In this document: positions 27,201-39,200 of the stretch, one piece after another
Numbering within the stretch: the stretch's first letter is position 1
Layout of the letters: the number at the start of each line of letters is the position of its first letter
Origin: Saururus chinensis
Lineage: Eukaryota > Streptophyta > Magnoliopsida > Piperales > Saururaceae
Direction of reading: 5' to 3'
Assembly (NCBI GenBank): GCA_035235625.1
Contig: CP141146.1
Coordinates: 27,274,501 to 27,338,500, forward strand
DNA length: 64,000 bases
Translations under genes and position numbers: made by a program
The notes under the pieces: model-generated
Seen by the model: the letters and a program-made list of their open reading frames with translations, nothing else
What the model was told of the DNA's origin: nothing
Databases searched by the model: none

Positions 27201-30200
27201 CCCCTTTCAAGGGTTGGCTTCCATGCCTTTGACATGGAACCACAAAGGGTCTTCCATATAGGGGACGGTTAAAGGTCCTAAGTCAGTATATGTGCCATCA
27301 AGGTCAACATAGTCATGCCAATCATTATCATAACCCCACTCATCGAGACATTGGAAAAAAAATTACATTCAAACTCGAAATACCCTTTCCCTTTCTTCTT
27401 CCCACTACTTATCCTCCCTGTAACTAACTGATTCTGACACCCCGTAACTAACTACAGGTCAGATTACAGAAATACCTTTCCCATTACAAATATCTGAAAT
27501 GCCTTTTAAAATCTAAGACACAATTACCCCTACTAACCCTGAACTAGAAAACAGTGTTATTACGCTGAGAATAACTAAATAGTCTTTAAGCTGAGTCAGC
27601 TGTGCAAAAGACTAATGTACCCCTCTACATCAGGCCCTCCCAAAAATAGCTCGACCTTGAGTAAAAAAGCTTGTGCATCATCAATCACTAGAGGAATTGG
27701 ACCAAAATAAGTGGACAGATCTGAGAAATTGAAGGTCTTGGAAATGTTATAATGAGCAGGGAGGTCGACCACATAGGCATTGTTATTAATACATTGCAAA
27801 ATCTGAAATGGACCCACTTTTTGAGGTGTGAGTTTATTGTGATGACCAGCAGGGAGTCTCTTTATGTAGGAATACCATAACATTGTCTCCTACTTAAAAC
27901 AGTTTTTGCCTTCTCTTTTTATCGGCTGAAGCTTTGTACAGAATTGTGGCATCAAGTAAGTGCTGCCGGACTATTTGATGGACAGAAATCAGGTCAAGTC
28001 CTGTAAGCTATGATTGACTCTCCTAAATGTTTAGGCAGCTGAACTAAATCCAATGTATGGCAAAGAAGGAACCCATATAGGACTTAAAAAGGTGCCTTGC
28101 ATGTGGACCACTTCAATTTAGCCATCGCTTCGGGGGTGGTAATTCCTGCTAAATTCTAAAGAAGTACCCAACCTCTTCCATATTGACTACCAAAAGTGAC
28201 TTAGAAACTTGTTGTCTCAATCCGATGTAACTGATTTTGGCAAACCATGAATTCTCACTATTTCCTTGAAGAATAGGGCAGGCACATGTGAGACATTAGA
28301 TGCCTTTTTGCATGGCAAAAAATGAGCTATCTTAGAGAACCTATCCACCACCACAAAGATGGAATCCACCCTCCTTTGAGTCCTAGGCAGCCCAAGTACA
28401 AAATCAATAGAAATATCATCCCAAGGCCGGTAAGGAATAGGTAAAGGAGTGTAGAGCCCAATATTTTGTGAGGTTCCTTTGGCTTGTTAGCATGTGTAAC
28501 ATTGTTAAATAAACTATTGAACATCCTTTAGAAGAGTTGGCCAATGATACCTTTCCTTACTAAAAGCAACAATTTTATCTTTGTCAAAGCAGCCAGCTTG
28601 TCCCCCACTATGCAATTCCTTAATGAGCTGTTGGCGGATAAAAAAAAAGGAAATACACAGCTGATTACCTTTGTATAAGTAAACCTCCACAAGATGAAAG
28701 TTTTGGACCAGCTGATTGCTTTGATCAAACATTATAGATGGTAAACGTCTAAAGTTTCTCTTCTAAAACATTGAGCAGAATGGTTAATTCTATACGCCAC
28801 ACGATAGTTTAGTTGAAGATAATTAAGGAAAAGCATCTTAGAAAGTGAAATTCTCTTTAAAATGGGCTTTGATCAAATATTATGGTTGGTAAACTTCTAA
28901 GGTTTCTCTTCTTAAATATTGAGTGCTATGGTTAATTCTCACACACTACAAGATAGTTTAGTTGAAGATATTAAAGGAAAAGCATCTTAGAAAGTGAAAT
29001 TCTCTTTAAGGCGGGATTTGATCAAACATTATGGCTGGTAACTTCTAAAGTTTCTCTTCTGAAACATTGAGTGTTATAGTTAATTCTCACATGCCACAAG
29101 ATAGTTTAGTTAATTCTCATGTCTACCGCCGACCAAAGCAGGTAAATTAAAACTCCAGTAGATGTTTCCCCATAAACAAGAATCCTCCAACAGATCGTAC
29201 TATTTACTGGGAAAATAAAGAATCATTCCGCCAGTTAAGAGGAATAAATACTGAAGAAAGCTTGATTACCGGAGAACTTTAAGATGTATAAGGCTATAAG
29301 CGCTTGGAAAATTTAAAACACATCAATTAACTCTAAATTTTCCTGAAATCCACGTGGAAACTTACCTTGACTGTAATATTTGTAATTTTTAGTTGATCAT
29401 ATAATCAATGAAGAGATACCCTTCATAAAAATTTCGCAAAGAAAATGCATAGATTGGAACAGGATGAGGGATAAAGCAATGAGAAAAAGAAAATTGCCCA
29501 TATTGATTACCAGCCAAACCAAATGACATGTCCAGGCAAAAAAATTGTTTTAATTAGTATAAAACTGTTATTGAAAACTGTTTTGGAACCACCTATATTT
29601 ATCCAATGCTTTGCCACTCCTGAGTCCTACAATCACCACTAAACATTGCATGTGAATGCAACACACACACAGAGAGGCGCACACACAATAGGGTACACTG
29701 CATCCTAAGAAAAATAAACCAGAGCAATGCTCTAATATCAAAAAGCTTAAGCTCTTAGGGAAGTAATAACTATATTATATGAGCTGACATTACTAATTAA
29801 AAGAATCCAAAAACAGAATAAGCTTTTCGTAAAACTAACCAGAAAGAAAAAAAGACACGACCATAGTGGCCTACTGCATGGGCCAATGTATTCATATCAA
29901 ATCAATGAACTCTAAATTAAACAATTTCATATAAGTTACGCATTTTTAAATGAATAGCCATTGGTACAAGCAGAAAAAGGGCATGGTGGAAATATAATAA
30001 AACTCAATCTTATATTTTGAAACACGAAATTTGTCCAACAAAAACTTTCTTTACTTTCTGCCAACTCAGACAGAGAAAATAGACAAGTCAGAACAGAAAT
30101 TTAGCAACTTATCCTACACTAGAAAGATGAAAGGTTTAACAGGACAAGAAGCACTTGGAAAATGATTAAATCCACATGGCGTACTAGCCTTAGGAATGTT

Positions 30201-33200
30201 ACCTTGATAGCATTGTCCAATAGAGTCAGGTGCATCCCATGGTATTACGGACTCTTGACTTTTTATACCAGAATCTAGGGCCTTGAAAATGTAGTCCACA
30301 TTATCCTTGAGATTTTCAGACAAATAGAAGCAACCAATTCTGTCATGCTCTGCCTCAACCTACAAAGCACGACAAAAATAGCATTCAGGACAGAACAAGC
30401 TATACATAAAAGGCAATAGAAAAAAGATAATGTGTCTAACTATACTACAAACCCTCCTACAACAGAATCGTAGCAATATGAATTTGCAGTACCAACATTA
30501 CAGTTCAAAATAAAAAAAGATGAACAAAATAAATTCTGCGTGAAGAAAGGTAAAACTTCTCTGTTACCATAAGCATTTTGAACTTTGCTGTCATCCTCCT
30601 ATAATAATCTACAGATATGAGGCTTGAGTCAGAACCAAATACATCAACAGCTGACACGGAAAAATAACAGAATCAAATTATTATATAAAGATATCTAATT
30701 GGATGGGAAAACATAATTACATTAACATGAACATAGATATAGAGCTGCAGAAAGATACTAATTGACACGCAGAATGCAAGATTCTATTACATGACAAATT
30801 AAACATGGACAATATACAACGCCAAATTATTGGCACCAGCATTTAAATTTCTGCTAATTATCACCCTCGATATTATGCACAAAAAATCAGTAAATTTTAT
30901 ATTAAAGAATACTCCATTATTTTCTCAGAATCAGGGACTTCCGCTTAACCATTCTCATGATCAACACATCACACTTATTTCAATTTTAAGAGTGCCTTTA
31001 ATTTAGTACATTTCTATTTTAATTGGGACTTATGTTTAATAGATTCTTCTCTAGAGGAAGATTGCGTGTTTTAATTAATTTCCTAGTTTATATCTAATCT
31101 TAATATGATTTGATTATTACCTATTACAAACTCCATGTAAGCCTATTTCAAGGCCCCAGTTCTAATGGAAAAAGTCAGTTGATGCTTTGATTAAAAAATG
31201 AGCTTTCTCTGTCAGTGGACTCTGACAACCCTGCCAGTGAAGACTCTAGTAGACTCGACCATTTGGTGCAAACCCCAGCGGTTCCCTCTAGGTGTGGACT
31301 CCTAGAGATACCCCTCCTTTTCGCCACCCTACCCCTTCTCCTTCTATCTTCTCTTTCTCTCACTGCATAAAACCCCCACAACATTGTCACCACCATCCTC
31401 CTCTGCAAAACACTTGCTGCCCGCGCTCATCTTCATATCAGGTGATGCACACATTTATTGTTCCTGTGCCCCCGCTGGTGGCTGAAACAGCAAAGGCTGC
31501 TGCTATAATCCCAGCAGACACAGTTGCTGCCACCTTAGCCACCTAGGACTGCTGCCTGATGGTTATGACCATCCCTTTGCTGCTGCAGTGCTCTTTTTGC
31601 AACAACTATCATCAGAGTTCTTTGGGTTTATTACAGTCGTCTTCTCTCATTGATCTTGAGGTGAAAGCTCAGACTTTAGCTTCCTCCCCTCCAACTGGTT
31701 CGAACTTTGGGCTAGTTGCGGGTCCACTTTTGCTGATCAGAGACTGCTACGTAAGTTCTTACCCTCTCTCATGTAAGATTATATGCTATTGAAATACACC
31801 AACCGGTTCTCGCATGCTGTGTGAAAGTTTAGGTTACCTTCCCACTTCTTTAGTCAAATCCATTATAAAGGCCATCAAATGCCAAAATCCAGTAACACAT
31901 ATTTACATGTTTAAGCCCGCCCATTGCTTTATTACATATGCCTTGTTTAGTTGCCTTAGCCCATTGGAAATTCCTCAATTTCCACTAAACCCTACCCTTT
32001 TAGCTCTCCTTCACTTCAATCTTCTTTTTAACCCTTTCTTTCAGTTATTAACTATCATTTTACATTGAGCGCTGCTTGTTTAATTGCTTGCAAGGTCTTG
32101 TTTGCGTAAGTACTTTCAATAGTAGTTTGTCCTTCATCCTTATCATTTGGCAATAACTCTATACTCACTAGTAATACCCCGGATTTTTCTAGGTTTCGAA
32201 AATTAAACACGGGAAAATAAGGTATTTAACCCATTGACCTTCTTAGTAAAATATCTTCTTCAATAGATGGAATTTATGGCTCAAACTTATGCTGTTAAAA
32301 AGTATATAGAAAGAGCTTCGAAATGCCATAAAGAACGCGTGAATCGGAGTTTAGATAAGGGAGTTATAACTGTTTAAAGTTGAACATATCGTACAAGGCC
32401 TGTTTACCCAATTTAGATGTATATTTAGGCCGTTAAAGTCGTTTTACGTGCCTCTATATTTAGAGTGACAAAAATTATTAAAATATAGCCCAAGTGGTCC
32501 ACCTTGGCCCAACCCCTAATGGGATTAGGGTTCCTAATTCCCATGATTATAAAAGGGCTTCTTAGGGCTTAATTAAGGGAGCCTTTTGGCCGAGAGGAAA
32601 AGGGGAGGAGCTTTCTAGCGAGCCCAGCCATGGGGGCAGAGAGGAGCATGCACGAAGGCCGAAGGACAAAGAGGTAGGATCGCTATCTTAGTCTTTAAAT
32701 CAAGATAATTAAGTGTTTTATGGATTAGCCTAGGTGAATGTAATTTATTATACAATGATTGCAACAATAATTGTAGCTGTAATTTTAGAAATTTGATGGG
32801 GAAGACATGGGTGCAGAGGGTAGCCGCCAGATGGCCAGCCATCGGGCTGCCGGTCCTCAGCCCTCTGTCCTCTCTTCCCTGGGTCTACAAGGACTGGTAG
32901 TCATGTCTGCCAGAGACCATCAGCCATTGTTTTTTGTGCTGTGTACTGTACAAATCTGGAAGGAGGGGAGCGCCAACAGTGCAAACCACCGGAGGGGGGC
33001 CTGTCGGGTCATGGCCCTCCGCCTCACCCTTTTTCCTTGTTGGGGAGCACCAGATCACCGCAGGTTAGCGGTGGCGCCACCCGGCAACGCGCTGCCTTTG
33101 CACTTTGTAGATCGGGCAAAAATAGAGGGGTGTAGGAACTTCGGCTCGCTGCAGCGATTGGGCGTTAATGGCCGGCGAGATAGGTGGCTCACTTGAGTCA

Positions 33201-36200
33201 CCTCTCGACGACGATCTGGCTGCCAAATCCCTGAGATCAGCGGCCGCCACCGCTACACCGCTAGCGGCCAGAAGACACTGGCCGCACAGTTGGTCCCAGA
33301 TCTGCATTGTGGGTCTGGCCGCAGCTGAGAGCGTCTGAATGCCGCCAGACGGGGGCCATTGCTTTTTCTACTGCGCGTACTGTAAATATCTAGGAGGGGA
33401 GTGTCGGGGGTGCGAACTGCCGGAGTAGGGCCTTGTCGGGTAGCGGCCCTCTGCTGCCTCTTTTTCCTTGTTGGGGAACACTAGATCGCCACCGGTTAGC
33501 AGTGGCGCCATCGGGCAAGGCGCTGCCTTTGCACTTCGTAGATTGGGCGGAAACAATGGGGCGTAGGAACTTCGGCGCGCTTCGGCGGCTGGGCGTTAAT
33601 GGCCGGCGACGGAGGTGACTCAATCGAGTCGCCTTTTGGCAACGATTTAGTGGCCAAATCCCTGAGACCAGCGGTGGCGGATGTTATACTGCCGACGGCC
33701 AGTAGATGCTGGCCACGCATTCAGTCCCAGATCTGCATTGCGGGTCTGAGCGCAGCAGGGAGCGTTTGGAAGCCGCCGAGCGGGGGCACCACTATATGGG
33801 CTTCCGCCACGGCTGCCTAGCAGTGCCGCCCTGACGCTCAGGGCTGCACCCAGACCCACAATGCAGATCTGTGACCGACTGCACGGCTAGCGTCTATTGG
33901 ACGCCGGTGGTATAGCGGCCTCCACTACTGGTCTTGGGAATTTGGCCGCCAAATCGTCGCCAAAAGGCGACTCGACTGAGCCACCCCCATCGCCGGCCAA
34001 TAACACCTAACCGCTTTAGCGAGCCAAAGTTCCTACGTCCCTCTGTTTCTGCCCGATCTACGAAGTACACAGGCGGTGCCTTGCCCGACGCATTGCTAAC
34101 CAGCGGAGATCCAATGCTCCTCAAGAAGGAAAACAGGGAGGGAGGCAAAGGGCCACACCCCAAAGAGGGTCTCCAGCAGACGTGACTGTTGATCCTCACC
34201 AGACACAGGGAAGAGAGGACACATGGCTGAGGACTGGCGGCCCGATAGCTGGCCGTCCTTCCTATCATTGAGGCACCTAGGAAACGCTTATTGTGCGGCA
34301 CTCGCAAGGCTAAATAGCCAAGCGAGTAAGCTTTTTTCATCAAGGTCATAGCCTTGTGTCATTCGACCAAGCGTCTAGCCCGCAAAGCCGAGCAACGAAC
34401 CCATCAAAAGCGGACATGTGAACGTGCTGGGACATTTCCCAAGCTAGCTAGCTGGAGGGGGGCACCTTGCGATTGCGATGCACATATCCAATTTAGGCAA
34501 CTCGAACATTCGATCAATCCATTTTAGCCAAGTGCATGCAAAGGTCGTTCTTTCCAACAAGGCCGTAAGGCCGGACGGCTGCCCCATAGGTCAAAGAGCC
34601 CCATCTCCCAGCGGATGGGGCTCTTGGCATGATAGCTAGCAACATAAGCCTTCCGTGTCATCCAAGACAACCTGTTGCAAAGCTAGGCATCATACCAACA
34701 ACTCAACATTTTAGCTCACCATGTCCCCCTTAAAGCATAAGAGATTTTTTCCATTCTGTTGGAGTGGTAGCCAAAGTGCCTACGGCATGGTTCTTCTAAA
34801 GTTTGACAAACGGCCCCAAAACACTCGACAAGACTCTAATACTATTTGGGGGAATGGGACATCTTAAGACTCAAAATATGTACTAGCCGACCATGTGTCC
34901 CCACATAGCCAAACTATATGTGCGCATCGTTGCGTACATTCTGCAGTGTTGCGCACATATTGCGCAACATTGCAGGCCTTCCCCGCAACGCGTGCATACA
35001 TGGTGTGCAACAATATCGGCAGTTCCCACAATGCATGTACACTTAGTATACAACACTTCTACACGTGTGCGCCCCAACACGTTACAGATTGTCTACTTCG
35101 CTACTTCGTGACACTCTACCCCACTTGATTCGTCAACTACCTCATTGATGGTATGGCTCTAGGGGGTCTTACTCTTGTTTCAAACCATGGCACGAAATTG
35201 AGACAAAGGGTTTAACTCCTTTCTTGCGATGCTTGAAATCTATTCACACCACTGCTTCGATAATCCCATGAATTACATGCTTTGGAAAAACCAACTTCCA
35301 CCCATTGAGCCCTCGACATAGTTAAACCATTGCAAGACGAACTTTTTGCTCAATGCGCTTTCCCAGTAGGTACGCCCCCAACTGCTCAACTTGAATTTGT
35401 GCTGCACATTGACTAAGAAAAGATACACCAAATGATACCCAACTTCCTCTCTTAAAGATGGCCCTACAATCAAGACACTGGCAAGTTGCCTATACTTCAG
35501 ACAATTTTTTACCTACACTTCGGCCACACCTTGTAACTCCCACCAATAAGTTGACACCATAACGTCGGGCTTCAACAATCTTGTATGCTCCCATTGACGT
35601 CTCCCAAGAATTAAATACCACCCCTACTTATACCAAAGCTCGTTATAGTCATGCAGCGACATCCTCGTCGTATCCGTAATTTCAGGTCTTCACCGCTTAC
35701 AAAGTTCCTGGCCACCCCATACGTTCTAGAGGCTTGCTCCAAGAGCAGTAGCTTTGCTCAAGCTTCGCATGACCGGTATGGTCACCAAGCTACTACACTA
35801 CTCTTGATGCAGCATGCCATAAGGTTTCCTCTCACAATCCCCTCTACTGGTCTATTCCACCCTAAGAGCAACAACTTGGCACAAGCTTCGCGTAACCGAA
35901 TTGGTCACCAAACTCTTACACCGCTCAAGATCAGCAATCCCATCAGGCTTCCTCTTGCAGTCCCATCTAGAGGGCTCTACTCCATCCTAGGAGTAGCAAC
36001 TTTGCTCAAGCTTCGCATAACCGACTTGGTCACCAAACTCCTACATCGCTAATGATGCAGCAATCATCTTGCATATGTTGCCCGCTGGCGGATGAGGCCC
36101 ACTGTGCCTCGCTAGTTAGGCCCCTACCTAAAATTAGCAATCCAAGGTGGGTACCACCCTTCCAACCAAGTGTGGCATACAAGGCCATCTTTAGTAACCC

Positions 36201-39200
36201 AAGGGTGAGAACACGTCTTTTCCATCACCCCAATGAAACATGCTTCGGATGTGCCGCTTGCATGCTGACCCAACGATATCATGGGTGGAAGTGTTTTACT
36301 CTTGTTCACCAAAAGAACTGTGCTTCCTCTTGCCGCAACAGCTCCCAACCAAAGGCACGGCAGTCCTTGCCCTTATGTGCCAAACACCTTTCCTTTTGTT
36401 TTCTACTTTTTTTCTTTTTCTTTTTCTTATCCAAACTTCATATGCACACTTGCACGCCGAATGGGTTATATTTTACCCATCTTCATTTTCATTTTCATCA
36501 CTTGGACAGGATAGTTTTCACTATGCTCATGTCCCATAATTGACTATCTGTTGGACCAAGAAGTTCCATTCCCAAGATCAATGGCTTTCAACATGCCTTT
36601 CTCTCTCAACGCCAAGTTTAGCCTGAAATTGCCCAGCAATTAGTCCCATACCTCGTTAGTAAGAACCCGATTGACCTTGGTGATACTCTTTGTCCTCAAA
36701 TGGCTGCGTGTCCATTCACAATGCAACCGCCCCACATAGTTCCCAATCTCGGCCCATCCTGAAATCGAAGAGTCATATTTTACTGGTATAGATAATTGGT
36801 TGCATACCCATTAACTTGGTTCAATATGCTCTTCCATCCACAACATCGCTAGGTAGAGAGGGTTCAAAGATTCACAAGGTTTCCTACTGCTTACATCCCA
36901 TACCACACCATTAGCAAGAGCTTCCGCTATTCACATCATTTTCGAGTCCCAACATGACTTCATATTGCTTCGGTAACATTGCTACAGAAACAATCAGGGA
37001 ACAAGAACACTACCGCATGAGGTCCTTATAAAAACAGCGCAAGTGATGGCAAGTACCACTCGCACAATCCAAAACTAAGAAGGAACCTAATCAGCCATCA
37101 TCCATACACTTCCGTCCCAGCCCACATTTCAAACATCATGTGTTTCGCACATTAGTCCATCTGCCTCGCCCTACCAAGGTCGAAGAACATCACATTCAGC
37201 AGAGTCCATCTCTTCGTCCAAATCTTCGTCTTGGTCGCCTAACAAGACGAAACCTTGGCTCTGATACCATTTGTCATGGAGGAGCCCGATAAATGCTTAA
37301 TGTGCGGCACTCGCAAGGCCAAATAGCCAAGCGAGCAAGCTTTTTTTGTCAAGGTCATGGCCCTGTGCCATTCGACCAAACGTCTAGCCCGCAAAGTCAA
37401 GCAACGAACCCATCCAACGCATACGCGCGAATGTGCCCAGACATTTTGCAATTGAGCTAGCCGGAGGGGGACACCTCCTTTCGATGCACATATCCAACTT
37501 AGGTAACTCGAACATCTAATTATTCCATCTCAGCCATGTGCATGCAAGGGTCATTCTTTCCATAAGGCCAGATAGCTGCCCCATAGGTCAAAAACCCCAT
37601 CTTCGAGCGGATGGGGCTCCTAGCATGATAGCTAACAACACAAGCCTTCCGTGTCATCCGAGACAACTAGTTGCAAGGCTAGGCATCATACCAACATCTC
37701 AATATTTCAGCTCACCATGTCCCCCAATATAGCATAAGAGATTTTTTTCCATTCTGCTCGAGTGCACAACATCTGCATACATGGTGTGCAACACTACGGA
37801 TAGTTCCTATAATGCATGCACACTTAGTATACAACACTTCCACATGTATGTGCCCCAGCACGTGTCACGGATAGTCCGCTTTGCTAACCCGTGACAGCAT
37901 GGTGGCCATCCGGCAACTACTCTATGCACCCATGTCTTCCTTGTCAAATTTACAAAATTATAGCTATAGTTATTTATGCAATCATTGCATAATAAATTAC
38001 GTTCACCTAAGCTAATCTATATAACACTTAATTATCTTGACTCAAAGACTTAAGACCGCTATCCTACCTCATTGTTCTCCGGCCTTTGCGCATGCTCCTC
38101 TCTACCCCCATCACCGTGCTCACTAGTAAGCTCCTTCGGCGGCTCCTTCCCTTTTCCTCTCGGCCAGAAAGCTCTATTAATTAAGCCCTAAGAAGCCCTT
38201 TTATAATCATGGGGATTAGGAACCCTAATCCCCTTAGAAGTTGGGCCAAGGTGGACTACTTGGGCAATATTTTAATAATTCTTGTCACTCAAGATAACTG
38301 GGCCTCGAAAACGACAAATGGTCCAAATACACGTCTAAATCGAGTAAACGGGCCTTATACAATATGTTCAACTTTGAACGGTCATAACTCACACATCCGA
38401 ACTCCAATTTGTCTACTTTCCAACAAGTTCTAGCCATAAATTTCATCTATTGAGAAAGTTGTTCTACCAAGAATGTCAATGTGTCAAATACCATATTTTC
38501 TACGTGTATAATTTTCGAAACCTAAGAAAATTCAGATATTACACTGCACTTTAGTAATCTTGTGATTTGTATTCTATCTAGAGTTCCACCACCGATGAAG
38601 TTTTACTTTTAGAAAAAATTCATGATTTTATGTAAATTTTATTGTTTAAGACGTGGCGTATGTTTATTTTATATTTTTCCCTTAGAATCAAAAGGTTTCA
38701 GATATATTGACTGAAATTTCTGATCTCCCTGAGATTTCCCTTTTCCGGGCAACGGAGATCAAACCGAGATAGAAGATGAAGTTAAATGCAATCTCATAGA
38801 AAAGAGTTCATACAAAACAAGCTACAGTCAAGGTGCAAGATCCATTTCTCCTACCAAATTGTTGGGAAAGGTGCTTCATAATCATAATTATGTTGGGAGA
38901 ATAGGTTTCTGTTTGATTGATGATGTGAAAGCAAGGTTTGCCATCTAAGATCACTGTTTGATCTTGGTCGGCCTAAAAAAGAATTTCAAGGAGATGAGAA
39001 ATCTTTATCAAGATCTCCAAATACATTAGATTCTAAGAAAATTATGTAAAATGAACATATGCCAGATGCTAAACCAATAAAATTTACATATAAGCACTAT
39101 CTTTAGCTATAGGGTAAATAAAATTTACCACTTAGCCAGGTATTGTAGCAAAACCTATAACAGCAAACACTTTTCGACTTTCATTTCCCTACAGCATCTT

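Larger units (their letters stand above)
34263..37896 (-). mobile_element. non-autonomous LTR retrotransposon (LARD-like), minus orientation
   Basis: Direct repeats at 34263-35113 and 37272-37896 share, for example, GTGCGGCACTCGCAAGG, CATATCCAA and CAACACTTC. The internal 2.16 kb has no gag or pol. The primer site is at the right LTR, so the element reads on the minus strand. It is inserted in the right arm of the foldback. Its LTRs have diverged and the left is longer, so it is not recent. Confidence 0.88.
32170..38543. mobile_element. 6.4-kb foldback structure with LTR-like ends
   Basis: The outer 650 bp at each end are inverted copies: AATACCCCGGATTTTTCTAG at 32172 pairs with CTAAGAAAATTCAGATATTA at 38522. 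Similarity runs through GATTATAAAAGGGCTTCTTA (32544) and its complement (38186), to the AAGACATGGGTGCA region (32803). The inverted arms continue to about 33840 once the 3.6-kb inserted LTR element (34263-37896) is removed, leaving a near-perfect hairpin layout. No coding capacity is seen. No clear target duplication. Fills intron 6. Confidence 0.75.

Noticed and set aside
28721..29115. CRISPR-like array
   Set aside because: Units are contiguous 148-bp repeats without spacers, in a plant genome.
30114..30202. Extension of exon 8 to the stop at 30114
   Set aside because: The donor at 30202 restores frame with exon 9 and agrees with total phase; the extension would truncate the protein before the kinase.
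32807..34349. Long frames in the foldback arms (up to 151 codons)
   Set aside because: The same DNA in three module copies keeps no common frame; composition effect.
37257..37269. tRNA-like match
   Set aside because: Only 13 nt complementary to the tRNA-Met 3' end beside an LTR; it is a primer binding site, not a tRNA gene.
32170..38543. Interpretation as an ordinary LTR retrotransposon with 650-bp LTRs
   Set aside because: The terminal copies are inverted, not direct, and have no primer site beside them.
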